Source: JAPOXK01 sp965220315 (lineage in GTDB: Bacteria; Chloroflexota; Dehalococcoidia; Bin125). Taken from it: a stretch of 64,000 nt of DNA. A model generated the notes under the pieces. It worked only from the letters and a program-made list of their open reading frames with translations, was not told where the DNA came from and did no database searches. The stretch spans positions 186,001-250,000 of the forward strand of contig CBDCPP010000001.1 of NCBI GenBank assembly GCA_965220315.1, in the 5' to 3' direction. Within the stretch, counting starts at the first letter, position 1. Each line of letters starts with the position of its first letter. Of this stretch, positions 1 through 8,514 are shown in pieces. The position numbers and the translations under genes are program-made.

Positions 1-232
1 GCTTGCGCAGCGCGGCGCCATCCCGTCTCACGTTGAGCCCCAGCACCGTGGCCTCGCCCGAGGTCGGGCGCAGCAAGGTGGTGAGCATGCGGATCGTCGT
101 GGTCTTTCCGGATCCGTTAGCTCCGAGGAACGCAAAAATACGGCCCTTCGGGACCGTGAGATCGATCCCGTCGACGGCTTTGACCGTCGCGGAGAAGTGT
201 TTCGTCAGTTGTTTCGTGACGATCGCCGACAT
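1..232 (-). CDS. ABC transporter ATP-binding protein, partial (DrrA-like)
   Basis: Only the first 77 residues are inside the window; the rest lies beyond base 1. Visible is the start of an ABC ATPase: an N-terminal beta strand region followed by Walker A GANGSGKT at about residues 37-44 and the segment TTTIRMLTTLLRPTSGEA, which is typical of the DrrA/CcmA group of export-type ATPases rather than of metal importers. The protein would power a membrane transporter from the cytoplasm. The start is the ATG at 232; a stop lies in frame shortly upstream. It sits 62 nt downstream of the Fur-family gene on the same strand and may be cotranscribed. The substrate cannot be told. Confidence 0.85.
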   Translation of the reverse strand, partial: MSAIVTKQLTKHFSATVKAVDGIDLTVPKGRIFAFLGANGSGKTTTIRMLTTLLRPTSGEATVLGLNVRRDGAALRK

Positions 233-294
233 GCGCTGGCCGTTCCGTGCTGCGTTGAGGACTTAGATGCCGTTTGCTTGGCCCATGGCGGCGC

Positions 295-792
295 CTAGCC
301 GCGCTGGCCTTGCGGTTCGGCGCAGCGATCACAGAGTCCTGCGATCTCCAAGTGGTGCCGGCGCGGGTGGAAGCTCGATCGCTTTGCGAGCGTATCCAGC
401 GCGACTGTGATCGCCTGCTCCAACTGATCTCCTGGTTTGTAGTCGCTGACTTCGCCACACCGCTCACAGATAAGGTGATCGTGATGTGCGGTCAGCTCTT
501 CCGAGAGTTCGTAGCGGGCGTTGTCTTCCTGCATGACTAATCGCCGGACAACGCCCGCCTGCTCTAAAATTCCCAGGTTGCGATAAACGGAGCTGAGCGA
601 CAGTACGGGATCACGCATCGCGATCTCCGCCGAGGTGACGGGCCGCTCCGATCCCGCCAACACGTTGACCAAGGCCCGCCGCCCGCGCGAGTAGCGCTGG
701 CGCGCCGCCTCCAAGCGGCTGGCGACTGTCGTGTGCAACGCCGGAGACACCGCTGGGCTGGCATCATGAGCCACAGATACCGCGTTCGTCAC
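295..792 (-). CDS. Fur family transcriptional regulator (probably Zur)
   Basis: A metal-responsive DNA-binding repressor of the Fur family, 165 residues. The N-terminal winged helix spans about residues 25-90 and contains SSVYRNLGILEQAG, the family recognition helix region. A HHDH cluster (103-106) is followed by CERC (109-112), and CDRC follows at 154-157: two CxxC pairs that would hold the structural zinc. A 20-residue N-terminal tail precedes the conserved core. The gene starts 23 nt after the stop of a ZnuB/MntB-type permease, so it very likely controls zinc (or manganese) uptake. Zur is the best guess from this context; the sequence alone does not exclude Fur or Mur. Confidence 0.9.
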   Translation of the reverse strand: MTNAVSVAHDASPAVSPALHTTVASRLEAARQRYSRGRRALVNVLAGSERPVTSAEIAMRDPVLSLSSVYRNLGILEQAGVVRRLVMQEDNARYELSEELTAHHDHLICERCGEVSDYKPGDQLEQAITVALDTLAKRSSFHPRRHHLEIAGLCDRCAEPQGQRG

Positions 793-815
793 CCCGTCAC
801 CCTAGCAGCCGTGGG

Positions 816-1679
816 TTATTGGTGGAACGGGACGGGCCGTCGCCGAAGCAGTCCTCGCGGCGATACGAGGAAAGCGAGTCCGAATAGTGCGACCGCGGCC
901 AGCACGATCGCGGGGCCAGCGGCCACGTTGATGTGGAACGAGGCGTAGAGCCCGATCACGATCGCTGCTAGCCCGACCGCTACCCCGCCGAACATGATCC
1001 GCGGCAGCGTTCTGAAGAGAAGCGCCGCGGCCGCTGCCGGAGCGACGAGCATCGCCAGGGTAAGGATGACGCCCACGAGCCGGAATGCAACGACCGCCCC
1101 CAGCGAGATCAAAACCAACAGGCCGATCTGGACGAGGGTAACCGGTACCCCGCTGGCCGCCGCCATTTCCGGGTCGTAGGCGACGTAGCGGAGTTCCGCG
1201 TAGAAGAGCCACGTCGCCGCGAGCACAACGGCCGCGAGCGCGCCCATCACGATCAAGTCTTGATCCGCGACGCCCAAAATGTTGCCGACGAGCAAGTTGT
1301 TGAGATCGACGGCGAAGTTCCGCTGCCGGCTGACCAGGAGAACGCCGAACGCGAAGAATCCTGCGAACAACATTCCGATCGCCGTGTCCTCGCGGACCTG
1401 CGCGCGCCGGGTCAACCCCACGACGCCGAGCGCCGTGAGCACTGCGGCGACTGCGGCTCCCAGGGTGATCAGCACGGAGCTCGCGCCCGCTACCAAGGCG
1501 ACCGCTGCGCCCGCCAGTTGCGTGTGCGCCACCGCGTCGCCGAGGAAGACAAGCCCTCTGACGATGACGAACGTCCCCACCACCGGCGCAGCCACGGCGA
1601 CGACCGCGCCGGCGAGGAACGCGCGCCGCATGAACTCGAATTGCCAGGGATCGGTGAGCCAGTCCAGCGGTCGCTCCAC
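816..1679 (-). CDS. znuB: metal ABC transporter permease (ZnuB/MntB family)
   Basis: Integral membrane permease of an ABC-3 (zinc/manganese) importer, 287 residues, about eight hydrophobic segments. Family hallmarks are FVIVRGLVFLGDAVAHTQLAGAA near residue 40 and the run RLVGVILTLAMLVAPAAAA near residue 200. The start is a GTG at 1679; an ATG two bases further upstream is in another frame. The downstream Fur-family gene follows after 23 nt. The cognate ATPase and binding protein are not visible: the ATPase at base 1 looks like a different subfamily, and no znuA lies upstream. The AT-rich stretch in front of the start (about 1680-1710) may hold the promoter and a Fur/Zur box, but I could not define a convincing palindrome there. 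Confidence 0.9.
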   Translation of the reverse strand: MERPLDWLTDPWQFEFMRRAFLAGAVVAVAAPVVGTFVIVRGLVFLGDAVAHTQLAGAAVALVAGASSVLITLGAAVAAVLTALGVVGLTRRAQVREDTAIGMLFAGFFAFGVLLVSRQRNFAVDLNNLLVGNILGVADQDLIVMGALAAVVLAATWLFYAELRYVAYDPEMAAASGVPVTLVQIGLLVLISLGAVVAFRLVGVILTLAMLVAPAAAAALLFRTLPRIMFGGVAVGLAAIVIGLYASFHINVAAGPAIVLAAVALFGLAFLVSPRGLLRRRPVPFHQ

Positions 1680-1943
1680 ATTTCTAAAATGAGAGCTATT
1701 CTTATACGGGTCGGAAGTCTAGGTATTCTCCGGTGGGGCCGTCAACCGAATTCCCGTCGCAAACGAGGCCAGAAACACTCCTCCAACTGCCGCCGGCCCT
1801 CTCTCTTCTCTCAGCAGTTTGCTTCTAGATCTTCCCTATGCAGGCATTACTCGCTCGCCGTGTCTACCGGACTATTTCAGTAGATCGTTCCAGTGAGTTG
1901 CAGAGTCAGCCGAGTGGCTCACCCTTGGCGCGGGAAGATCGCC

Positions 1944-2336
1944 TCAGGCGATGGCGATGCACTCGATCTCGATGTCGAATTCCCAGGGCCAAGAGCCCAC
2001 GGTCGCGAAGGTGCGGGCGGGTGGGTCGTGTGGGAAGTAGCGCGCATACACTTCGTTGACGGTTGGGAAGTAGGCCGCGTTTGCGATGTAGACCGTGGTT
2101 TTGACGACCTTCTCTAGTGACGAGCCAGCCGCCTCTAACGCCGCTTTCACGTTCTCCAGTACCAACTCCGTCTGCCGCACGATGTCCGCGCGAGGCACGG
2201 TGCCCGAAACGGGATCGAGCGGAGGCATGCCCGAAACGAAGACGAAGTCGCCGGCCTTTACAACAGGCGAGAGGGGCACCCGCGCCTTTTCGAGCGCTTG
2301 GGAGATACCGTCGACTCGGAACGTCTCTTTTTTCAT
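1944..2336 (-). CDS. ridA: RidA family protein (reactive imine/enamine deaminase)
   Basis: A 130-residue Rid protein, the usual length for the family. RidA trimers hydrolyse reactive enamines and imines released by PLP enzymes. The sequence ends with the classical DPPART segment; the arginine in it corresponds to the substrate carboxylate-binding Arg of active RidA, so deaminase activity is likely. An upstream in-frame ATG at 2369 exists, but the ATG at 2336 is preceded by GAAGGAG at ideal spacing and gives the standard family length, so I chose it. No clear operon partner. It contrasts with the three-domain Rid protein at 30902, which lacks this arginine. Confidence 0.9.
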   Translation of the reverse strand: MKKETFRVDGISQALEKARVPLSPVVKAGDFVFVSGMPPLDPVSGTVPRADIVRQTELVLENVKAALEAAGSSLEKVVKTTVYIANAAYFPTVNEVYARYFPHDPPARTFATVGSWPWEFDIEIECIAIA

Positions 2337-2565
2337 CGGACAGACTCCTTCGGGGTTTGCGGGTTTCATCGCGACTCACGCTAGCATCGCAGCACACGCC
2401 CGAGCGCACGCGGGCGCCACACTGCACTGGGCGGTCCAGTTCCACGCTGCGATTCCGGTGAAGATCGGCGGCTGTCGTAGACGCAGCTCCGCGAACACGC
2501 TTCCAATCACCGGGGGCGGCAGTCTTAGGGCTGGCGGTCGCGCTGCTGGGCGTGGAGAGGCGGCG

Positions 2566-3372
2566 CTATTCGAGATCGGCGCCGATACCGGCGGGTGGAG
2601 CGCCGCCCCCGGCCATGAGGGAGCCATCCACCGATAGCACGGCGCCGGAGACAAAGGATGCCTCGGCCGAGCAGAGCCAGGCGACGGCGTCCGCGACTTC
2701 GGCCGCGTCGCCGACCCGGCCCAGGGGAGTCAGGTCGGCGTAGAGTTTGGGCAGTTCGGGGAATTCGACGAACATGCGCTCGGCCATGGGCGTGCGAATG
2801 AATCCAGGGCAGACGGCATTCACTCGGATCCCTTTCGATCCATACTCCAGCCCGGCGGTCTTGGTGAGGGAGATCACGCCTGACTTCGCGGCTGCGTAGA
2901 CCGATCCTTCGGGCCATCCGGAGAGCGCGGCGGCCGAGGCATTGTTGACGATCGCGCCTGCACCACCTTGTACGAGGAATTGTCGGATCTCGTACTTCAT
3001 GCAGAGCCACACGCCCTTGAGGTTGATGGCGTGGACGCGGTCCCAGTCCTCCTCCTTGACATCTCCGATGAAACAGCCGGGCGTTCCTTCGATTCCCGCG
3101 TTGTTGAAGGCGCAATCCAGCCGGCCGTAGGCGGCGACCGCTTTCTCGACTGCGGATTCCACATCGCGCGCACTGGCTACGTCACAGCGGACGTAGGTGG
3201 CATCGCCGCCGGCCGCAGTGACCAGCCGCACCGTTTCGTTGCCGCCGTCGTCGGCGATGTCGGCGACGACGACTTTGGCGCCCTCGCGCGTGAAGCTCAG
3301 GGTGGCGGCTCTTCCCATTCCGGAGCCGCCACCCGTGATCAGTGCGACCTTGCCTTCCAGTCGGCCGACCAT
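2566..3372 (-). CDS. SDR family NAD(P)-dependent oxidoreductase
   Basis: A 268-residue short-chain dehydrogenase/reductase. Near the N-terminus TGGGSGMGRA is the Rossmann glycine motif; NNAGIEG follows at about residue 90, and the catalytic YAAAK lies at about 157-161 with the upstream serine in the NNASAAA strand. The motif PGFIRTPM is typical of classical SDRs. The start at 3372 is preceded by AGGGGAGA; a longer in-frame extension to 3498 lacks family similarity. Substrate unknown. The neighbouring TfoX-like gene is on the same strand 91 nt upstream. Confidence 0.92.
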   Translation of the reverse strand: MVGRLEGKVALITGGGSGMGRAATLSFTREGAKVVVADIADDGGNETVRLVTAAGGDATYVRCDVASARDVESAVEKAVAAYGRLDCAFNNAGIEGTPGCFIGDVKEEDWDRVHAINLKGVWLCMKYEIRQFLVQGGAGAIVNNASAAALSGWPEGSVYAAAKSGVISLTKTAGLEYGSKGIRVNAVCPGFIRTPMAERMFVEFPELPKLYADLTPLGRVGDAAEVADAVAWLCSAEASFVSGAVLSVDGSLMAGGGAPPAGIGADLE

Positions 3373-3459
3373 CGGTATCTCCCCTGTTACTCGCTGCAGA
3401 GAGTGGCAGGCTAGGCGCGGCTCCCACGGAGCGTCAACGCGCGCGCTGGCGGCTTGCCG

Positions 3460-3475
3460 CCCCCTATTTAGGGGG
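3460..3475. repeat. GC-rich 6-bp inverted repeat at the end of the TfoX-like gene
   Basis: CCCCCT-ATTT-AGGGGG forms a 6-bp stem with a 4-nt loop and overlaps the TAG stop of the TfoX-like gene. It could slow or end transcription, but there is no T tract after it on the minus strand, so it is not a textbook Rho-independent terminator. Confidence 0.4.
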
Positions 3476-3793
3476 GAGCGACGATGCGAAAGCCACACCC
3501 CGATCCAGCCACTGCGAGAGCGAGCGCTTGGTTCGCAGTCCCGGGGCTGCGACGTACACCATCCCTCGCAGCGGACGGCCTGTGAAGTCCATTGGCCGAG
3601 CGTGTGGACGCGCGAGCGCGGCGTCGTATGCGTCCGGTCCTACCCGGGCTATGAGTTCGTCCCCGACGATCCCGCAACACATGTTGCCTCGCAGGAGAAA
3701 GCAGAGGCCGCCGAACATCTTTTGCTCTCGCATGTCGCGCTTGCGGCTTAGGATCTCCCGAATCCGCTCCGCCAATCGTTCGTCGTATGCCAC
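3464..3793 (-). CDS. TfoX N-terminal domain family protein
   Basis: A 109-residue protein of the TfoX/Sxy N-terminal domain family. The core reads AYDERLAERIREIL near the start, then EQKMFGGLCFLLRGNMCCGI and later RPMDFTGRPLRGMVYV, which are the recognisable blocks of stand-alone TfoX_N proteins. The start is a GTG at 3793 preceded by AGGAG at 9 nt; a longer reading frame to 3940 is arginine-rich and not family-like. Stand-alone members are common in soil and marine bacteria and their function is largely unknown; a role in DNA uptake competence should not be assumed. Confidence 0.82.
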   Translation of the reverse strand: MAYDERLAERIREILSRKRDMREQKMFGGLCFLLRGNMCCGIVGDELIARVGPDAYDAALARPHARPMDFTGRPLRGMVYVAAPGLRTKRSLSQWLDRGVAFASSLPPK

Positions 3794-4013
3794 CGTTGCT
3801 TGCTCCTGTGGTCTTTCGCGCGCCGCCCACCGCCGCCACGCGAGCGTACTGGATCGAAGAGCACGCCTCCGGCCGAGCCCGTGCGTGAAATTCAGTGGAG
3901 GACTTCCTGTCCGGAACGCGCCGACTCGTTGCCCCTGCAAGCCAGCGCTTTAGACTTCAGCGTTGCTGGCTTTTCCCCGACCACGTTCGTGAATCCTTGA
4001 GAGAAGCTTAAAT

Positions 4014-4790
4014 ATGGACGAGTTCGCCGGTCGCTTTCTTTGGCACGAGTTGCTGACCTCCGATCCCGCCGCCGCCTCGCCGTTCTACAAATCGCTCATG
4101 GGTTGGAGCACGTTGCTGTGGGAGGGAGGCGAGCAGCCTTATACGATGTGGATGCTGGACGAACTGCCTATCGGAGGCGTCATGACGCTGCCGGACGAAG
4201 CCCGGCGGATGGGCGCTCCTCCGCATTGGCTCTCATATGTCGGCGCGCCCGAACTCGATGCAACCGTCGAGAAAGCGAAGGGCCTAGGAGCACAGACGCT
4301 CGTGGGTTCCACGGATATCCCCGGAGTGGGTCGGTTCGCGGTTATTGCCGACCCGCAAGGGGCCGTCTTCGCCGCTTTTCAGCCGGAAGCCGATCCACCG
4401 CCGAGCGCTGGCCAGCAACGAGGCGCGATCGTGTGGCACGAACTCTGTACCAGCGATTCCGCTGCCGCCTTCGACTTCTATCAGACGCTATTCGGCTGGG
4501 AGAAGGGCGACGCCTTCGACATGAGCGCAACGGGCGGCGGGGCTTACCAGATAATCAAGCGCGACGGGCAGGACATCGGCGGGATGTTCAACAAAAGCGC
4601 CGAGATGCCTGGACCGCCTTCCTGGACGATCTACGTGAGCGTCGACGACGTAGACGAGCTGGCGAGGCAGGGGCGGGAATTGGGCGGCGAGGTGGTCGTC
4701 GGGCCGATGGATATCCTCGGCGGGGGCCGCATTGCGCAGATGACGGATCCGCAGGGCGCGTTCTTCGCGGTGCATATGAACGATGGCTAA
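4014..4790 (+). CDS. two-domain VOC family protein (glyoxalase/bleomycin resistance fold)
   Basis: A 258-residue protein made of two VOC domains (about 7-122 and 135-256). Each begins with a similar block: FLWHELLTSDPAAASPFYKSL in the first and IVWHELCTSDSAAAFDFYQTL in the second. Each ends with DPQGA(V/F)FAAF-type strands. Such two-domain VOC proteins fold as a pseudo-dimer around one metal site. The His of WHEL and the acidic residue of the last strand are candidate ligands. Substrate unknown; glyoxalase, dioxygenase or antibiotic-binding roles are all possible. It stands alone on the plus strand. Confidence 0.88.
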   Translation: MDEFAGRFLWHELLTSDPAAASPFYKSLMGWSTLLWEGGEQPYTMWMLDELPIGGVMTLPDEARRMGAPPHWLSYVGAPELDATVEKAKGLGAQTLVGSTDIPGVGRFAVIADPQGAVFAAFQPEADPPPSAGQQRGAIVWHELCTSDSAAAFDFYQTLFGWEKGDAFDMSATGGGAYQIIKRDGQDIGGMFNKSAEMPGPPSWTIYVSVDDVDELARQGRELGGEVVVGPMDILGGGRIAQMTDPQGAFFAVHMNDG

Positions 4791-4948
4791 GCCATCGCCA
4801 CATCGGCTTGCGGCCAGCGCTTGATGGCTTGCCGTCCGTCCTTGTGTGGCGAGGAAGGAAGCTGAGTCCGCGGACCGCCAGCCGATCTTCACCGCCACGG
4901 CCTTCGCGTGCGCGCGCTTCGCTGCATGCCTTGCGAACTTGCGCCCTG

Positions 4949-6532
4949 TCAGGCCGGCTCGGCGTCACTGTCCGCAGGTGCGGCGCTCGTGTCGCTCCAT
5001 ACGTTGGCTCCTGCGACCCATGTCTCAACGACGCGCGGCGGGTTGTCCGCCTGGAGCGCCCCATCAAGGAGGACGAGGTCTGCGCGCTTGCCGGGCGTGA
5101 GGCTGCCACGCTCGTGCTCTTGTCCGCCCGCGAAGGCGGCGTTGATCGTGTAGCCGCGGATCCACTCGCTCAGCGGCAGTGCCTGCTCGGGCCCGAGTTC
5201 GACGCCATCGCGCGACCGTCGCGTCGCGCCGCAGAGCGCGGTGCCGATCGGTCCTGAGAATACGCAAGGGTCATCCGACGAAGCTGCCAGGCGTACGCCC
5301 TTGGCTGCCATCTCGCCGAAGGGGAGGAGGCCGATACCGTCGTAGCGGTAGCTGTCGCGCGCGTGCGCGAAGGCGTCGACGAAGCCGGGCTGCACCACGC
5401 CGATCACCTCCAGTTCCGCCATGCGTGTGATCTGATCCGGCGACGCGAGACCGGCGTGCTCAATGCGGAAGCGGTGATCGAAGCTGGGCCGTGCGCGCCG
5501 CGCCTCCGCGAACGCTTCGAGTGCGCGCTCGACGCCAAAGTTTCCCAGGGCGTGCACCGCCACGCGGAACCCATTCCGGGTAGCGTCCAGCACTCCCTCG
5601 GGCAACAACGGGAAGATCTCGCCGATCTCCACCGGCTGGCCGTCACGCGTGGCGCGGATCGCGCCGCTCGTCCCGTTGTCCGCGAAGAGTTTGATCGGCC
5701 CGACGCGGAACCAGGCGTCGCCGTCGCCCGTCGGCGGCCCGTCGAGGCGCACGCGATAGCGGTTGGTGAACAGGGCCGCGGGATGCGGCATGGCTAGGAC
5801 GGAGATCGGGAGGTCGTCTCGTGCTGCCATCGACCGGTAGAGGCCTTCCGCAGCCGGTGAGCAGGCGGCGTCGTGCACGGCGGTGATCCCGTCGGCGAGG
5901 AGCGCCCGTCCCCGCCGCGCGACGAGCTCTCCCCAGCGCCCGCGTTCGCCGTACGCGGCCAGCGAGCGAGCATTCGCTTCGCTCCAAGCGGACTCCAGGA
6001 GACGGCCGGTCGGCTCGCCGTGGCGGTCGTGCACGATGACCCCACCCTTGGGCGCTACCGTCCGGCGGTCGATTCCGAGCAATTCCAGTCCCCGCGAATC
6101 GACCAATCCTTGGTGCAGCGTGAAGTGCGCGAGGATGACGGGCCGGTCAAATCCCATCTGGTCCAGATCGTGGCGCGTGACTTTGGGCCCTCCGAGGCCC
6201 GGCATCCATTGATAACCGCGGATCCACTGCGCTTCCGGCTCCCGTTGCGCCTGCTTCCGCAGCGCGTCGCGGAGCTCTTCGAAAGTGTGGATCTTCTCCA
6301 GGTTGGCCCAGCGCGGATGTAAGGCAGCGATCGAGAGATGGTAGTGGGCGTCGATGAAGCCCGGGATCAAGAGTTTGCCTCCAAGGTCGTGTTGCTCGGC
6401 GTCCGGGTAAGCGTTGAGCAACGCTTCCTCGCCAACGGCGACGATCTTTTCCTTGTGCACAACGACGACTGCGGCGCTGGGTATCGATTCGTCCATTGTG
6501 AGGATGCACCCATTGATGAACGCTGTGGTCAT
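4949..6532 (-). CDS. amidohydrolase family protein (YtcJ-like metal-dependent hydrolase)
   Basis: A 527-residue cytoplasmic amidohydrolase. The first metal site DAHYH lies at about 61-65 after GGKLLIPGFI, and the C-terminal block GSLTPGKRADLVLLD is the usual closing strand of the composite beta sandwich. Also visible are the EHAG and SDDP blocks of the YtcJ-like group. These enzymes hydrolyse C-N bonds in amides or cyclic amides; the substrate is unknown. Its ATG overlaps the TGA of the upstream methyltransferase gene (4 nt, ATGA), which suggests translational coupling. Confidence 0.93.
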   Translation of the reverse strand: MTTAFINGCILTMDESIPSAAVVVVHKEKIVAVGEEALLNAYPDAEQHDLGGKLLIPGFIDAHYHLSIAALHPRWANLEKIHTFEELRDALRKQAQREPEAQWIRGYQWMPGLGGPKVTRHDLDQMGFDRPVILAHFTLHQGLVDSRGLELLGIDRRTVAPKGGVIVHDRHGEPTGRLLESAWSEANARSLAAYGERGRWGELVARRGRALLADGITAVHDAACSPAAEGLYRSMAARDDLPISVLAMPHPAALFTNRYRVRLDGPPTGDGDAWFRVGPIKLFADNGTSGAIRATRDGQPVEIGEIFPLLPEGVLDATRNGFRVAVHALGNFGVERALEAFAEARRARPSFDHRFRIEHAGLASPDQITRMAELEVIGVVQPGFVDAFAHARDSYRYDGIGLLPFGEMAAKGVRLAASSDDPCVFSGPIGTALCGATRRSRDGVELGPEQALPLSEWIRGYTINAAFAGGQEHERGSLTPGKRADLVLLDGALQADNPPRVVETWVAGANVWSDTSAAPADSDAEPA

Positions 6533-7323
6533 CTCGCTCCTTGCTCCTTCATCTCCGCGCTTACCACAAACGCTCCCACATATCGCGGGTTAGATCCGGC
6601 CAGCCGCTTTACAAGCGACTGGCCTTCCATCTCCGCTCGCGCCACTTCCGGAAGGAAGCGGAGCGAGACATCCGGCACGCCGAGTTCACGAAGCAGCGCC
6701 GCGACCGGCTCCGTGGTGCGCAGCTCATGCAGCGGCAAGGCCGCTATCGCTTCAGGAGGGTAGCGGTGGTCCGAGACGTGGTCGGGATCACGCTGCAGCC
6801 GCTGGATGATCTTCGCTGCGCGCTGCCGCAAGGCGCGGCCGATTTTCTCGGACAGTAGTCCATCGAACCAGACGATACGTCCCCCGGGACGCACTACGCG
6901 TATCCATTCTCTGAAGGCGCACTGCGGGTCCGTCATCGTCCATACAACGTGTCGGCTGATCACGGCGTCGAAACTGGAGTCGGCGAACGGGAGAGCCGCG
7001 GCGTCGGCCTCATGCCACTCGACGCGGATGTTTGCTGTAGCAGCGCGTTGGCGGGCGTACTGCAACATGGCGGCGCTGAGGTCGATGCCGGTGACGCGGT
7101 GCCCCCGCTGTGCAGCGAGCACTGCGAGCAGCCCCGTACCTGTACCAACGTCGAGCAGCTCGAAGGGACCTGTACCGAGGCTCTCCTGGAGCGCGGCCGT
7201 CCAGGCTCGCTTGACTGCAGGCGTTGCGAGCCCGTGGCCGATATCGTGATCATAGGCGGCGGCGCCACGCGTCCAGGCGCTGCGGATCGCTGCCTTTGCT
7301 GCGTGTTCAGAATCTGGATTCAT
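6529..7323 (-). CDS. class I SAM-dependent methyltransferase
   Basis: A 264-residue methyltransferase with motif I LLDVGTGTG at about 56-64, an acidic strand end VTGIDLS, motif II-like HEADAAALPFADSSFDAVISRHV, and RVVRPGGRIVWFDG: the standard UbiE/COQ5-like layout. The start at 7323 is preceded by AAGGGA; a longer frame to 7437 has no family character. The gene is immediately upstream of, and overlaps by 4 nt, the amidohydrolase gene. The methyl acceptor is unknown. Confidence 0.9.
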   Translation of the reverse strand: MNPDSEHAAKAAIRSAWTRGAAAYDHDIGHGLATPAVKRAWTAALQESLGTGPFELLDVGTGTGLLAVLAAQRGHRVTGIDLSAAMLQYARQRAATANIRVEWHEADAAALPFADSSFDAVISRHVVWTMTDPQCAFREWIRVVRPGGRIVWFDGLLSEKIGRALRQRAAKIIQRLQRDPDHVSDHRYPPEAIAALPLHELRTTEPVAALLRELGVPDVSLRFLPEVARAEMEGQSLVKRLAGSNPRYVGAFVVSAEMKEQGAR

Positions 7324-7935
7324 GCGTTCCCTTGCTGCCGTCCGCGTGTGTGATGCACGATTATCCGGTGGATAGGGCTGGGTTGGCGAGTGCGCAGGTG
7401 CTGCGTGGATCAGAGAACTGGTATGCAAGTACGGCATCCTCGTATTTGTCTTTGGCGCGGATACGGGTCTGGGCGTGGCGCCAACTGGCTACGTAGTGAA
7501 GCGGCGGGGCTTCGAACCGCTCTGCGTTCCCGCGCACCAGCGTGCTCCCGTCGATTACAGATGCCGTTCGCTTCACGCCGGCGGGTCTTTGGCGGGCGGA
7601 TCCCTGTGGCAACGTAGCGGCTTTCGTCGCCGGAGCGGTCATGGGTGGGTTAAGCAGGCAGTTCAGCACCGTTCGGTTGCCGGCTCGAATCCTGCTAGGC
7701 CCGGTGAATTCGACACTGCCTCTCATGACAAGTCGGTAATGTGCCGGACAATCGATGTGGCTGCTGGCGAGCTCTCGCTACTTCAATGTGTGCCCCTAAG
7801 TCTCGAAAGGAGACGCCGGTATCAGAGACGAGCCGGGCGATGTCCATTCGTTCCAGTTACTGGAATGTCGCCCGGCTGACGGACGCTGCTCTCGATTGCA
7901 GGGCATTTCTGAGGTAGGGGTCATCGCGACGGCCT
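7324..7935. other. 612-nt stretch without a supported gene
   Basis: Frames on both strands are open in places but have low-complexity or arginine-rich translations and no recognisable family. It holds one complex inverted repeat (7831-7877, listed separately) and a T-arm-like string at about 7675-7695 that does not close into a tRNA. It marks the left border of the Ubl/ImmA island. Confidence 0.6.
7831..7877. repeat. long two-tier inverted repeat downstream of the ImmA gene
   Basis: The outer arms AGCCGGGCGA (7831-7840) and TCGCCCGGCT (7868-7877) are a perfect 10-bp inverted repeat. Inside, TTCCAG and CTGGAA (7851-7865) make a second 6-bp stem around TTA. No T tract follows on either strand. 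It begins about 60 nt beyond the stop of the ImmA/IrrE gene and could be an RNA 3' stabiliser, a terminator of another type, or a recombination-related site. Confidence 0.55.
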
Positions 7936-8514
7936 CTATCGTTGTGCGCCTCTCTTCTTCATACGAGCTTGGTTCTGCCTCACCACACCGGTGACGTCCA
8001 ATCTATATTTTGCCATCCTTTCGCTGACGCCGTACTTCTTGGCGATGTCTTTCGCGCCTGACCCCCTACGGACTTCAGCCAGGAGCAACGCCCGGGGCAA
8101 AAGGAGGCATCCGGACAGCCAGGCGGCCTCTTCCTCCTGAGTCGGATCACAAGAAAGGAAGGTGACATCACCAAGCCTCTCAACGCGGCTCAAATCGTGA
8201 TCGAGGAGTACATGCGCAAGTTCGTGCGCGATATCGCTCCTCTGACGCGACTCCACCGGTAGAGGGTTATATACAACGACCAGACGATCAGCCGAAGGCT
8301 GGAGCGTGCATGCAGAGAAGGAATCGGGCTGAATGGTTTCGAGCTCGTTGAATCGCTCTCGCGGGATCAACTCGTCTCCGGCTCGGACCTCAATGCCCAG
8401 CAGCTTGGCAAGAATCTCGGGCGCAACGGGCTGAGCGGCACCGATTCCCAGATCCGTTCGCACGCGTCGGGCGATTCTCTCAGCTTCGGACTTAAACCCT
8501 CTCCGCAGGACCAT
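7936..8514 (-). CDS. ImmA/IrrE family metallo-endopeptidase
   Basis: A 192-residue zinc peptidase of the ImmA/IrrE family. The gluzincin-type HELAH motif lies at 97-101, followed by HVLLDHD and, about 30 residues on, EEEAAWLSGCLLLP, the standard third-ligand block of the family. A short helix-turn-helix-like tail (AKKYGVSERMAKYRL) follows. ImmA-type proteases usually cleave a partner XRE-type repressor after a stress or DNA-damage cue. That partner is the upstream gene, which overlaps this start by 23 nt. The pair is divergent from the ubiquitin-like operon and probably controls it. Confidence 0.93.
   Translation of the reverse strand: MVLRRGFKSEAERIARRVRTDLGIGAAQPVAPEILAKLLGIEVRAGDELIPRERFNELETIQPDSFSACTLQPSADRLVVVYNPLPVESRQRSDIAHELAHVLLDHDLSRVERLGDVTFLSCDPTQEEEAAWLSGCLLLPRALLLAEVRRGSGAKDIAKKYGVSERMAKYRLDVTGVVRQNQARMKKRGAQR

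Noticed and set aside
1680..1712. Fur/Zur box in front of the ZnuB-type permease gene
   Set aside because: AT-rich and plausible by position, but no clear palindrome matching a known Fur or Zur consensus.
3460..3475. Rho-independent terminator
   Set aside because: The stem is present but there is no T tract in the direction of transcription; kept only as an inverted repeat.
4040..5257. 405-codon plus-strand frame across the double-VOC and amidohydrolase genes
   Set aside because: Arginine-rich, low-complexity translation overlapping two well-supported genes on both strands.
7645..7705. tRNA-like string with GGCTCGAAT resembling a T-arm
   Set aside because: The T stem has a mismatch, there is no matching acceptor stem and no anticodon arm, so it does not fold as a tRNA or tmRNA.
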